From DASUBV01 sp035532295 (GTDB taxonomy: Bacteria > Actinomycetota > Actinomycetes > Streptosporangiales > Streptosporangiaceae), in the NCBI GenBank assembly GCA_035532295.1, contig DATKRH010000022.1, positions 27,406 to 91,405 on the forward strand: DNA of 64,000 bases, in the 5' to 3' direction. The stretch's first letter is position 1. Each line of letters starts with the position of its first letter. Positions 40,618 to 49,232 of the stretch are shown piece after piece. Both the position numbers and the translations under genes were made by a program. The notes under the pieces were generated by a model. The model saw only the letters and a program-made list of their open reading frames with translations. It did not search any database and had not been told where the DNA came from.

Positions 40618-43007
40618 GCGCGGTCGGTGCTGGGCCAGACCCAGTTCTGGACCTCGGGCAGGTCCTCCCCGTACTCTCGCGTCCAGGCGTGGTGGCGGGC
40701 GCGCGTGTCCACCATCTGCTGGCGCAGCCACGCCGCGGAGTTGGCCAGGCCGGGGACCCGGTCGATCACGTCCATGACCAGGTGGAACCGGTCCATGTCG
40801 TTGATGACCACCATGTCGAAGGGCGTGGTCGTCGCGCCTTCTTCCTTGTAGCCCCGGACGTGCAACTGGTCGTGGGCGGCCCGGCTGTAGGTCAGCCGGT
40901 GGATCAGCCACGGATAGCCGTGATAGGCGAAGATGACCGGCCGGCCGCTGGTGAACAGCGCGCTGAACTCCGCGTCGCTCATCCCGTGCGGATGCTCCGA
41001 CTCCGGCTGGAGCCGCATCAGGTCCACCACGTTGACCACCCGGACGCGCAGTTGCGGTAGCTGCTGGCGCAGGATGTCGGTCGCCGCGAGCACCTCCAGC
41101 GTGGGCACGTCGCCGGCGCAGGCCAGCACCACGTCGGGCTCGGCGGCACCGTCGCTGCTCGCCCATTCCCAGATCCCGGCTCCCCGGGTGGCGTGCAGGA
41201 TGGCGGAGTCCATGTCCAGCCAGTCGGGCGAGGGCTGCTTGCCCGAGACGATCACGTTGACATAGTCCCGGCTGCGCAGGCAGTGGTCGGCGACCGAGAG
41301 GAGGCTGTTGGCGTCCGGCGGCAGGTAGACCCGGATGACCTCCGCCTTCTTGTTCATCACGTGGTCGATGAAGCCGGGATCCTGGTGGGAGAACCCGTTG
41401 TGGTCCTGCCGCCACACGTGCGAGGTCAGCAGGTAGTTCAGCGAGGCGACCGGGCGGCGCCACGGCAGCCGGCGGCTGATCTTGAGCCACTTGGCATGCT
41501 GGTTGAACATCGAGTCGACGATGTGAATGAACGCCTCGTAGCAGGAGAACAGGCCGTGCCGGCCCGTCAGCAGGTAGCCCTCCAGCCAGCCCTGGCAGGT
41601 GTGCTCGGACAGCATCTCCACGACGCGGCCGTCGGTGGCCAGGTGCTGGTCGACATCGATGACGGCTTCCTGCCAGTCCTTGCCCGTGACCTCCAGGACG
41701 GCACCCAGGCGGTTCGACTCGGTCTCGTCCGGGCCGAAGATGCGGAAGTTCTGGTGCGGCTCGTTCAGCCGCATCACGTCGCGGAGCATCCCGCCCAGGA
41801 TGCGGGTGGGCTCGGACATGGTCGCGCCGGGCGCCGCCACCGGGACCGCGTACTCCCGGAAATCCGGCAGCACCAGGTCACGCAGCAGCACTCCGCCGTT
41901 CGCGTGCGGGCTGGCGCCCAGCCGCCGGTCACCCTCGGGCACGAAGCCCAGCAGTTCCTTGCGCGGCCGGCCGTCGGCGTCGAACAGCTCCCGCGGCCGG
42001 TAGGACCGCAGCCATTCCTCCAGCTGCCGCAGGTGCGCCGGGTTGGTGCGGACCTCGGCGAGCGGCACCTGGTGCGCTCGCCAGGTGCCCTCCACCGGCA
42101 CGCCGTCCACCTTGGCCGGCCCGGTCCAGCCCTTGGGCGTGCGCATCACGATCATCGGCCAGCGCTGCCTGTCCTCGCCCGCTCCGGGCCGGCCCCGGCC
42201 GGCCCGCGCGGCTTCCTGGATGGCATGGATCTGCGCGATGCTCTCGTCGAGGACGGCGGCCATCTCCTGGTGGACCGCGGCCGGCTCGTGGCCGGTGACG
42301 TAACGCGGCTCATAGCCGTAGCCGCGCAGCAGGGAGTCGAGCTCAGGCTGGGGTATCCGCGCGAGAACGGCGGGGTTGGCGATCTTCCAGCCGTTCAGGT
42401 GCAGGATCGGCAGCACGGCGCCGTCGCGCGCTGGGTTGAGGAACCGGTTGGCGTGCCAGCTCGTCGCCAGCGGCCCGGTCTCGGCCTCGCCGTCGCCGAC
42501 GACGCAGGCCACGATGAGGCCGGGGTTGTCGAAGGCCGCGCCGTGGGCGTGCGAGAGCGAGTAGCCGAGCTCGCCGCCCTCGTGGATCGAGCCCGGCGTC
42601 TCCGGGGCGACATGGCTCGGCACGCCGCCGGGAAAGGAGAACTGGCGGAACAGCTGATGCATGCCGACGGCGTCCTGCGCGACGCTCGGGTACACCTCGC
42701 TGTAGGTGCCCTCCAGCCAGCTGTTGGCCAGCGCGGCCGGCCCGCCGTGACCGGGACCGATCACGCACATCATCGGCTGGTCGTGGACGATGATGGCGCG
42801 GTTCAGGTGGGCCCAGACCAGGTTCAGGCCCGGGCTGGTCCCCCAGTGGCCGAGCAGTCGCGGCTTGATGTGCTCGGGCCGTAGCGGCTCGGTCAGCAGA
42901 GCATTGGCCATCAGGTAGATCTGGCCCACGGACAGGTAGTTGGCGGCACGCCAGTAGCTGTCGATCGTCGCGGCGTCGGCCTGCGTCAGCGGCTGGAAGT
43001 CACTCAC
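40614..43007 (-). CDS. xfp: Phosphoketolase (xylulose-5-P / fructose-6-P)
   Basis: A 797-residue thiamine-diphosphate enzyme splitting xylulose 5-phosphate or fructose 6-phosphate into acetyl phosphate and an aldose phosphate. Motifs include HWGTSPGLNLVWAHLNR, GPGHGGPA, SIHEGGELGYSLSHAHGAA, VVGDGEAETGPLATSWH (ThDP site) and DHNGFSHQDPG. The GTG at 43007 begins the conserved N-terminus and overlaps the upstream Usp gene by 8 bases; an in-frame ATG at 43037 is the alternative. It is coupled with acetate kinase downstream. Confidence 0.96.
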   Translation of the reverse strand: MSDFQPLTQADAATIDSYWRAANYLSVGQIYLMANALLTEPLRPEHIKPRLLGHWGTSPGLNLVWAHLNRAIIVHDQPMMCVIGPGHGGPAALANSWLEGTYSEVYPSVAQDAVGMHQLFRQFSFPGGVPSHVAPETPGSIHEGGELGYSLSHAHGAAFDNPGLIVACVVGDGEAETGPLATSWHANRFLNPARDGAVLPILHLNGWKIANPAVLARIPQPELDSLLRGYGYEPRYVTGHEPAAVHQEMAAVLDESIAQIHAIQEAARAGRGRPGAGEDRQRWPMIVMRTPKGWTGPAKVDGVPVEGTWRAHQVPLAEVRTNPAHLRQLEEWLRSYRPRELFDADGRPRKELLGFVPEGDRRLGASPHANGGVLLRDLVLPDFREYAVPVAAPGATMSEPTRILGGMLRDVMRLNEPHQNFRIFGPDETESNRLGAVLEVTGKDWQEAVIDVDQHLATDGRVVEMLSEHTCQGWLEGYLLTGRHGLFSCYEAFIHIVDSMFNQHAKWLKISRRLPWRRPVASLNYLLTSHVWRQDHNGFSHQDPGFIDHVMNKKAEVIRVYLPPDANSLLSVADHCLRSRDYVNVIVSGKQPSPDWLDMDSAILHATRGAGIWEWASSDGAAEPDVVLACAGDVPTLEVLAATDILRQQLPQLRVRVVNVVDLMRLQPESEHPHGMSDAEFSALFTSGRPVIFAYHGYPWLIHRLTYSRAAHDQLHVRGYKEEGATTTPFDMVVINDMDRFHLVMDVIDRVPGLANSAAWLRQQMVDTRARHHAWTREYGEDLPEVQNWVWPSTDRA

Positions 43008-43455
43008 CGCGGACGACGACCACCGGGCATGCCGCATGCGTGACGCAGTGGATGCTCACCGAGCCGATGAGCATGCCGGTGAAGGCGCCATGGCCGCGGT
43101 GCCCGACGACCAGGAGGTCGGCCTCCTTCGACTCGCCGATCAGCACCTCCGCGGGGTGTCCGTAGATCACCTGGACCTCGGGCCGGGGCGTCGCCGCCGG
43201 GTCCGGGTACACCTCGGCGACGGACGCGGACAGCTCCGCGCGGATGTGATCCTCGACCTCGCTGGTGATCGCCTCCGGCGCCCGCCCGATCGGCGCCGGT
43301 CCCGCCGCTGTCGGATAGTGCCAGACCCGGATCGCCCGCACCGTCGCGCCCGTGGCCGCGGCGTACTGACTGGCCCAGCGCAACGCCGCGACCGACTCTG
43401 GAGAGCCGTCGATGCCCGCTACTACGACCTGGTGTCCGGGATCGTTAACTGTCAT
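43000..43455 (-). CDS. Universal stress protein (UspA family) 5
   Basis: A 151-residue Usp starting VVVAGIDGSPESVAALRWA with nucleotide-binding motif VGHRGHGAFTGMLIGSVSI and ending CPVVVVRG. It heads the Usp - phosphoketolase - acetate kinase unit. ATG at 43455 overlaps the end of the DMT transporter gene by 11 bases, and a DosR-box-like repeat lies 116 bases upstream inside that gene's 3' part. Confidence 0.95.
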   Translation of the reverse strand: MTVNDPGHQVVVAGIDGSPESVAALRWASQYAAATGATVRAIRVWHYPTAAGPAPIGRAPEAITSEVEDHIRAELSASVAEVYPDPAATPRPEVQVIYGHPAEVLIGESKEADLLVVGHRGHGAFTGMLIGSVSIHCVTHAACPVVVVRGE

Positions 43456-44494
43456 CGCTTTCCGCCTCGTCTGAGTGCATCTGGGTATCGCGGCATCGGT
43501 ACTCGGCGAGCCGTCCGGCGGCGCCTGAAGTCGCTGACTCCATAAAACCCCGGGTCGGCGGGTGGCCGCAGGGTCCTTGGTCCTCCCGCCGCGTGACCTC
43601 CGCCGCGGCTCGGGCGGCGGGCCGCTGGCGCAGCAGCGGGCGGCTGGGCCGCAGGCGGCTGAGCGCCGGCGCGCGGGCCACGAGGATCACGCCCGTGACG
43701 AGCGCGAGGATCCCGGCCGCCTGCAGGGCGATCATTCCCGGCGAGATGCGGATCGCGTCGCCGAAGACCACCACTCCGAGCAGGATGCCCACGACCGGCT
43801 CGGTGGCGGTGATGCCCGGGAGCGAGGCGTGCAGCGGCGCGGCGCTAAAAGAACTCTCCATGAGCCACAGGGCGAGCAGGCTCGCGGCCGCCAGGCAGTA
43901 GGCCGGCCAGCTGGTCAGCACGGCCAGGACACCGCGGCTGGCGACGATCAGCAGGGTACTGCGGGTCAGCGCGTCGGAGATGCCGAAGATCAGGCCGCTG
44001 GCGACCCCCGTGAGGGTGGCCCGCTGCTGGCCGGCGCGCCGCCAGCCGGCCCGCACGAACAGCAGCGCCACCGCGCCGACGAACGCCGCCGCCGGCCAGT
44101 AAGCGGTCGAGCCGAAGCGGACGCCCTCAGTGTTGACCGATCGCGAGACCGACAGCGCGGCGACCCCCGCGCTGAGCAGGACGGCGCCGAGTATCTCGGA
44201 CTTCTGCAGCCGCTCGCCGGTCAGCGGAACCGCCACGAGCAGGGCGAAGATGAGGGCCGTCGCCAGGAGCGGCTCGGCCACCGACAGGTCCAGGTTGCCG
44301 ATCGTCCAGGCCGAGAGGATCTCGCCGGCCGCCATGATGGTAATGCCGAGCAGCCAGCGGCGCTGGCGCAGGAGCTCCGCGATCAGGCGCAGGTGAAGGA
44401 AGTAAGCCTTCGGCGCCTGCTGCGCCGCGTGCTGCTGGAGCACCAGGCCGATTCCCACCAGCATGGCGGCGACCAGTCCGATCGCGAGGCTCAC
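43445..44494 (-). CDS. DMT-superfamily (EamA/NIPA-like) membrane transporter
   Basis: A 349-residue membrane protein with nine to ten helices: SLAIGLVAAMLVGIGLVLQQHAA, then GITIMAAGEILSAWTIGNLDLSVAEPLLA, typical of small multidrug/metabolite or NIPA-like magnesium transporters. The last ~75 residues are hydrophilic and overlap the promoter of the next gene, so this tail may be a recent extension. The GTG at 44494 starts directly before helix 1; an in-frame ATG at 44545 adds 17 residues. Substrate unknown. Confidence 0.75.
   Translation of the reverse strand: MSLAIGLVAAMLVGIGLVLQQHAAQQAPKAYFLHLRLIAELLRQRRWLLGITIMAAGEILSAWTIGNLDLSVAEPLLATALIFALLVAVPLTGERLQKSEILGAVLLSAGVAALSVSRSVNTEGVRFGSTAYWPAAAFVGAVALLFVRAGWRRAGQQRATLTGVASGLIFGISDALTRSTLLIVASRGVLAVLTSWPAYCLAAASLLALWLMESSFSAAPLHASLPGITATEPVVGILLGVVVFGDAIRISPGMIALQAAGILALVTGVILVARAPALSRLRPSRPLLRQRPAARAAAEVTRREDQGPCGHPPTRGFMESATSGAAGRLAEYRCRDTQMHSDEAESDDS
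43571..43584. promoter_or_regulatory. DosR-box-like inverted repeat inside the DMT gene, upstream of Usp 5
   Basis: GGGTCCTTGGTCCT. It lies within the last ~130 bases of the DMT transporter reading frame, where the protein is low-complexity, and is placed to drive the Usp - xfp - ackA unit. Confidence 0.5.
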
Positions 44495-44588
44495 CAGACC
44501 AGGGTAAGCAGTGGCTGACCAGCGTGCGGGCAGGACCGGGCGCATCCGGCGAGCGGGCCGCGGTCGGCGGCCCGGCTATCGTGTGCCC

Positions 44589-45125
44589 ATGGCCCGAGAA
44601 CTGGTAACCGAGCGTCTTGTCCTGCGGCCCTGGGAGATCGACGACGCGGCCGCGGCGCTCGGCGCCTACGGCGCGGACGACGTCGCGCGGTGGCTGGCTC
44701 CGGCGATGGACCGAGTCCACGACCAGGGGGCCATGCGCCTGGTCCTGCAGCAGTGGGTGGCCGAGGACGCGCGCATGGTGCCGCCGGCGGGCCGCTGGGC
44801 CATCGAGCGCCGCGAGGACGGCGCCGTGATCGGCGGGGCCACCCTGCTGCCGCTGCCGCCCGACGACGAGTTCGAGATCGGCTGGCAGCTGCACCCCGAC
44901 GCGTGGGGCCATGGCTACGCCTCCGAGGCCGGGCTCGCCCTGGCGCGCTGGGCGTTCGACCAGGGCATCGAGCAGGTCATCGCGGTCGTGCGGCCGGCGA
45001 ACACGCGCGCCGCGGCGACGGTCCGCCGGATCGGCATGGAGTGGGTCGGCGAGACCGAGAAGTATCACCACCTGCGCCTGCAGCAGTTCCGGCTGCGTCC
45101 CGCCGACCTCACCGCGCGGGCGTAG
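44589..45125 (+). CDS. GNAT-family N-acetyltransferase (RimJ/RimL type)
   Basis: A 178-residue acetyltransferase: TERLVLRPWEIDDAAAAL, IGWQLHPDAWGHGYASEAGLAL (acetyl-CoA loop) and VVRPANTRAAATVRRIGMEWVG are classical RimJ/RimL motifs. It would acetylate an alpha-amino group of a protein or small molecule. ATG at 44589 starts the conserved part. Divergent from the DMT transporter; the esterase gene follows after 6 bases. Confidence 0.92.
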   Translation: MARELVTERLVLRPWEIDDAAAALGAYGADDVARWLAPAMDRVHDQGAMRLVLQQWVAEDARMVPPAGRWAIERREDGAVIGGATLLPLPPDDEFEIGWQLHPDAWGHGYASEAGLALARWAFDQGIEQVIAVVRPANTRAAATVRRIGMEWVGETEKYHHLRLQQFRLRPADLTARA

Positions 45126-45131
45126 CCGCAG

Positions 45132-46181
45132 GTGGGCGGCGGGGAGCCGGGCGGCGGGGAGCGGGACGGCGGGGGTGGCGCGCGGGCGGGCGACGCCGGG
45201 CAGGCTGGCGGCGTCGGCCCGGCGGAGGTCAGCGACCTGGCCGACCCGGGCCTGGCCCGGTGGGTAACGGATGTCCGGGGATCGGGCGGCCCGTCGTATC
45301 GGGCCGCAGGGGCCCGAGTGCTGCGGGCAGCGGCCCGGCAGCGGGCAGCGGCCCGGCCCCGGGGCCCTGAGCTGCCCGTGGTCGAGGACCTGCGGACGGC
45401 GGCGGGCCTGCCCGTGCGCCTGTACCGGCCAGCGCCCGGCGGGCGGCCGCTGACGCTTTACCTGCACGGCGGCGGGTTCGTGCTGGGCGACCTCGACTCA
45501 CACGACGGCATCTGCCGGCGCCTGGCGCAGGTCGCCGGCGCCGCCGTCCTGGCGGTGGACTACCGGCGGGCTCCCGAGCATCCCGGCCCGGCCGCCGTGG
45601 CCGACGCGGTGAGCGCCTTCACCTGGGCGTGGTCCCGCCGGCGCGAGCTCGGCGCCGACCCGGCGACCGGGATCGGGCTGGCCGGTGACAGCGCGGGCGG
45701 CGCGCTCGCCGTGCTCGCCGCGGTGGGCCTGCGCGACCGTGGCACGCCCGCGTCGGCGCTGCTGCTCGCTTACCCCAATGCCGACATGACGCTGTCGGAG
45801 CCCAGCGTCGAGGCCGAGGGCCATGGCTGGGGACTGGAGGCAGACGAGGTGCGCTGGTTCGTCGAGCAGTGGGTCCCCGACCCGCGGCGCCGCGCCGACC
45901 CCGCCGTCAGCCCGGTGCACGCCGACCTGACCGGGTTGCCGCCGGCGATCGTCGCCACCGCCGGGCACGACCCGCTGCGCGATGAGGGAGACCACCTCGC
46001 GGGGCTGCTGGCGGCGGCCGGGGCCGGTGTCCGGCACCTGCGCTTCCCCGGGCTGGTGCACGGCTTCCTCGGGCTGGGCGAGCTGTCGCCCGCCGCGGCC
46101 AGCGCCGCCGACAGCCTGTTCGAGCAGTTCGGCCGGCTGCTGCGGGGACAGCTCTCGCCGCCGGGCCGCGCGACAGCCTGA
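45132..46181 (+). CDS. Alpha/beta-hydrolase, hormone-sensitive-lipase family
   Basis: A 349-residue esterase. Oxyanion motif YLHGGGFVLGDLDSHDG, DYRRAPEHPGPAA, nucleophile GDSAGGALAV, acidic residue in ATAGHDPLRDEGD and the catalytic histidine in LVHGFLGL complete the triad. It hydrolyses an ester, substrate unknown. The first ~35 residues from GTG 45132 are Gly-rich and unlike the family, so the true start may be further in. Confidence 0.9.
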   Translation: MGGGEPGGGERDGGGGARAGDAGQAGGVGPAEVSDLADPGLARWVTDVRGSGGPSYRAAGARVLRAAARQRAAARPRGPELPVVEDLRTAAGLPVRLYRPAPGGRPLTLYLHGGGFVLGDLDSHDGICRRLAQVAGAAVLAVDYRRAPEHPGPAAVADAVSAFTWAWSRRRELGADPATGIGLAGDSAGGALAVLAAVGLRDRGTPASALLLAYPNADMTLSEPSVEAEGHGWGLEADEVRWFVEQWVPDPRRRADPAVSPVHADLTGLPPAIVATAGHDPLRDEGDHLAGLLAAAGAGVRHLRFPGLVHGFLGLGELSPAAASAADSLFEQFGRLLRGQLSPPGRATA

Positions 46182-46207
46182 ACGGGACCTTCGGCATACT
46201 GCGACTC

Positions 46208-47239
46208 ATGATGATCGGCGTCGGATTGGATGCCCGGCTCGGCCTGCCGTTCGGCCAGCTGCGGGAAGTCGCGCGCGAGGCGGAGCGGTTCGGGTTCGAG
46301 AGCCTGTGGACCCCGGCCGGGACCGTGCCCGACGCCTTTCATGTCTGCGCGGCCTGGTCGGGGGATACCGCGCTGCGGACGGGGATCTCCGTCGTTCCCG
46401 CGGCCCGGATGTGGACCCCGCTGGCGCTGGCGGCGCAGGCGGCGACGGTGGCTCAGCTGTCGGCGGGCCGTTTCGTGCTCGGCCTGGGCACGGGCGGGTA
46501 CGGGCCGTCGTTCTGGGACTCGGTCGGCCTGCCGAACCGCCCGATCGCCGTCATGCGCGACTACGTGACCGCGGTCCGGGCGCTCCTGTCGGGCGAGACG
46601 GTCACCTCCGACGGCCCGGCCTTCGCGCTCCGGTCGGTCTCGCTCGGGGTCAGGAACCTGCCGCCCGCCCCGGTTTACCTGGCCGCCCTCGGCCCGCAGA
46701 TGCTCCGGCTGGCCGGCGAGGTGGCCGACGGGGCGCTGCTCAACTGGGCCACGCCCGAGCGCATCGCCGCCAGCCGGACGTTCCTGGCCCAGGGCGCGGC
46801 GCGCGCCGGCCGGGATCCCGGCGGGATCACCGTGACCATGTACGTCCGGGTGTGCATCGACGACGATGTCGCCGCCGCCCGGCGGGCCTTCGGCGCCCAG
46901 GTGCTCGGCTACGCGATGGGCCGGCCCGGTACCCCGCTCGACGCCGGCTACCGGGGGCTGTTCGCCCAGATGGGCTTCGACGAGGCGCTACGCGAGCTCG
47001 AGGGCCGGCGCGACCGGGGAGCGGCGCTCGCGGACCTGGTGGACGCCGCCCCGGATGAGTTGCTGCACGCGGTGGGCTACTACGGCCCGGCCGCGGGGGC
47101 TCCGGCGGCCTTCGCCCGGCTGAGCGCGGGACTGGACGAGACCATCGTCCGGATCATCACCGCCCGTCCCGGCCCGGAGCCCGTCATCGAGGCCATGGCG
47201 GCCCTGACGCCGTCGGCTATCCGGGCCGCCAGCAGCTAA
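46208..47239 (+). CDS. LLM-class (F420-dependent) oxidoreductase
   Basis: A 343-residue luciferase-like TIM-barrel protein: GVGLDARLGLPFGQLREVAREAERFGFESLW at the start, TGISVVPAARMWTPLALAAQAATV, GRFVLGLGTGGYG, and VYLAALGPQMLRLAGEVADGALLNW. These are typical of the F420-dependent branch in actinobacteria. Two ATGs stand in a row at 46208 and 46211. A weak box-like element (GGGACCTTCGGCAT, 46184-46197) lies just before it. The 3' end overlaps the convergent DUF397 frame by 252 bases. Confidence 0.9.
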   Translation: MMIGVGLDARLGLPFGQLREVAREAERFGFESLWTPAGTVPDAFHVCAAWSGDTALRTGISVVPAARMWTPLALAAQAATVAQLSAGRFVLGLGTGGYGPSFWDSVGLPNRPIAVMRDYVTAVRALLSGETVTSDGPAFALRSVSLGVRNLPPAPVYLAALGPQMLRLAGEVADGALLNWATPERIAASRTFLAQGAARAGRDPGGITVTMYVRVCIDDDVAAARRAFGAQVLGYAMGRPGTPLDAGYRGLFAQMGFDEALRELEGRRDRGAALADLVDAAPDELLHAVGYYGPAAGAPAAFARLSAGLDETIVRIITARPGPEPVIEAMAALTPSAIRAASS

Positions 47240-47656
47240 GCGCGTCGCGGGCGGGGCCACCGGTCTGAGCGTGCCGGCGGCGGTGAGGTCGAATTCGCCG
47301 TCGGCCGCGCCGCGGCGGAATACCTGCCACTCCTGCTCGGTGAACCGCAGCACGGGGCCCGCGTCGTCGGGCGCGTGCCGCAGCAGCCAGCCACGCTCGG
47401 CGGTCGCCACCAGGCAGTCTCCGGCCGCGGCCTGGCCGGCGGCGGCCTGGCCGGCGGCGAGCCGGGGCAGGCAGCGGCGCCAGCAGCCGACGCTGATCAC
47501 GATCTGCGGGCCGGCCGGGTCCTTGGAGTCGCGGATGCGCACCAGGCCGTCGCCGTCCGCGGCGACCTCGACGCACTGGCCGCCCGTGCTGCCGGAATGA
47601 CGGCTGCGGCGCCACTGGTGCCAGGGCGGCGTGGCCGCGGTGCCGGCCTCACTCAT
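46988..47656 (-). CDS. DUF397 protein with run-on C-terminus
   Basis: A 222-residue frame. The DUF397 core is clear: WRRSRHSGSTGGQCVEVA, IRDSKDPAGPQIV, and the ending motif FTEQEWQVFRRGAADGEFDL near residue 105-125, where the family normally stops. Here the frame runs on for about 90 residues, antisense to the end of the F420 oxidoreductase gene. Part of the middle is a repeated AAAGQ. DUF397 proteins pair with XRE/DUF5753 regulators, as here: its ATG overlaps the regulator's stop by 8 bases. The tail is probably a lost stop codon or not functional. Confidence 0.7.
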   Translation of the reverse strand: MSEAGTAATPPWHQWRRSRHSGSTGGQCVEVAADGDGLVRIRDSKDPAGPQIVISVGCWRRCLPRLAAGQAAAGQAAAGDCLVATAERGWLLRHAPDDAGPVLRFTEQEWQVFRRGAADGEFDLTAAGTLRPVAPPATRLAAGGPDSRRRQGRHGLDDGLRAGTGGDDPDDGLVQSRAQPGEGRRSPRGRAVVAHRVQQLIRGGVHQVRERRSPVAPALELA

Positions 47657-48581
47657 CGATAGCCTTCAGGTGCTGGCGGACGAGGTCCCGGGACTGGCCG
47701 GGACTGAGCGCGGCGCGGGTCAGGCCGTCGAACGCCGCCGAGTAGTACTTCATGTCCTCTCCGTCTTCCAGGTGCAGGGTCTTACGGAAGTTCTCCAGGT
47801 AAACCAGGCCGGGCAGGCGCTGGTGATCGCGGAACAGCAGCATGCAGAACGGGAAGTCCAGGGCGGGGTGCACCTGGTCCTCGGGCAGGACCTGGATGGT
47901 GATGTTCGGCGCCTGTGACAGGTCGGCCAGGTGGCGGAGCTGATGCCGCATGACCGCGGCCCCGCCGACGCGCCGGCGCAGCACGGCCTCGTCCAGCACC
48001 GCCCACAGCTTGAGGGCGTCCGCGGAGTGGTGCAGCAACTGCTGGCGCTCGAGCCGGAGGGCGATCAGCCGCTCGAGCTCGCCCGGTGGCGGCGGCCCGC
48101 CCGGAACGGCCGCGCCCATGACGGCGCGGGCGTAATCCGGGGTCTGCAGCAGGCCGGTCACCAGCGCGCCCTTGTAATCGCGTTCCTCGGCGGCACCGGT
48201 TTCCAGTCCCACGAACGTCGCGAACCAGGGCGGCAGCACATCGCCGTAGCCCTGCCACCAGCCGCGCTGCTGGGCGTGCCGGGCCATCTCCACCAGCGGC
48301 CGGACGTCGTCGGGGTTGGTGATCCCGTAAGCGTCCAGCAGTTCGCGGACGTCGCCCGGCGAGACGCCTTCATGGTTCTCGATCCGGGATACCTTCGACG
48401 GCGCCCAGCCAAGCCGGCGGGCAACCTCCGAGCCCGTGAGGCCACAGGCATCGCGGATCTCGCGCAGCCATTCGCCCAGAACCCAGCGCAACAGCACCGG
48501 GCTGGAGCGCTCTTCCAATCTCCTGCCACCCTCCGCCGAGCTGATCCCAGCATGCTGGCCGGCCCCGGCGTCGATCAACAC
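47649..48581 (-). CDS. XRE-family regulator with DUF5753 sensor domain
   Basis: A 310-residue regulator. The helix-turn-helix is at about 35-90 (LREIRDACGLTGSEVARRLGWAPSKVSRIENHE), and the DUF5753 domain fills the rest (GLLQTPDYARAVM, RLERQQLLH, FRDHQRLPGLVYLE). Such proteins with a downstream DUF397 partner control development or antibiotic genes in streptomycetes. The GTG at 48581 gives a ~28-residue extension; an internal start is possible because no ribosome binding site is evident. AT-rich DNA at 48582-48650 probably holds its promoter. Confidence 0.9.
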   Translation of the reverse strand: MLIDAGAGQHAGISSAEGGRRLEERSSPVLLRWVLGEWLREIRDACGLTGSEVARRLGWAPSKVSRIENHEGVSPGDVRELLDAYGITNPDDVRPLVEMARHAQQRGWWQGYGDVLPPWFATFVGLETGAAEERDYKGALVTGLLQTPDYARAVMGAAVPGGPPPPGELERLIALRLERQQLLHHSADALKLWAVLDEAVLRRRVGGAAVMRHQLRHLADLSQAPNITIQVLPEDQVHPALDFPFCMLLFRDHQRLPGLVYLENFRKTLHLEDGEDMKYYSAAFDGLTRAALSPGQSRDLVRQHLKAIDE

Positions 48582-48725
48582 GTCAGTGGAAAAAAATCTA
48601 TTCGGACAATCCCGGAGCTGATACTTGCGCAGATGAAAATTCTACGACAGGGTGACCGTGATGACCGTTTACGCCCGTTCTCCGCCCTGGCCAGAGCGGG
48701 CATAAAGGACAACGGCAGGCAGGAT

Positions 48726-49232
48726 ATGACCCAGGCAAGGCAGGCCACCTCGGCGGGGACCCATCGCGCTTCGCCGCTGAGGTTAAGGATCCGACCGCAA
48801 GCCCGGGAGATCCGCCGGGCCCGGCACTGGTTTCGCTGGTGCCTGCAGGACTGGCATGAGGACATCGCGGCGACCGCCGAGTCCATCTTCGCTGAGGTCG
48901 CGGCCAATGCCGTCCGGCACGGCCGGGGCCGGGTCACGGTCACCGTGCAGGTCCTGCGGACAGGCGTGCGCTGTCACGTCCGCGATGCCAGCTGGCGGCG
49001 GCCGCAGCGGCAGACCGGGTGGTACCCGGAACTGGAGGAGGGGCGCGGCATGGTCATCGTCGCGGCGCTGGCCGATGCCTGGGGCGTGCGGCGCCGGCTG
49101 CTCGGCAAGACCGTGTGGTTTGAGGTCCGTGACCCGAGCCTGGCCGCCGCCGAGCTTGCCCGCCCGCCATCGCCCGACCTGGAAGGAGCGTCCTCGAGCC
49201 GTGACAGCCTCCGGCAGCCTGCCGCGCCTTGA
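48726..49232 (+). CDS. RsbW-like ATP-binding protein
   Basis: A 168-residue GHKL-fold protein of the anti-sigma/serine-kinase type: REIRRARHWFRWCLQDWH, N-box IFAEVAANAVRHGRGRVTV, and EEGRGMVIVAALADAWGV with the G-box glycine pair. It may bind an anti-sigma partner or phosphorylate an antagonist. ATG at 48726 is chosen for the fit with the family N-terminus; an in-frame upstream start is possible. It overlaps the methyltransferase gene by 32 bases. Confidence 0.85.
   Translation: MTQARQATSAGTHRASPLRLRIRPQAREIRRARHWFRWCLQDWHEDIAATAESIFAEVAANAVRHGRGRVTVTVQVLRTGVRCHVRDASWRRPQRQTGWYPELEEGRGMVIVAALADAWGVRRRLLGKTVWFEVRDPSLAAAELARPPSPDLEGASSSRDSLRQPAAP

Noticed and set aside
46184..46197. DosR-like box before the F420 oxidoreductase
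   Set aside because: Only one half-site fits and it lies 10-24 bases from the ATG, too near for the activator spacing seen at other genes.
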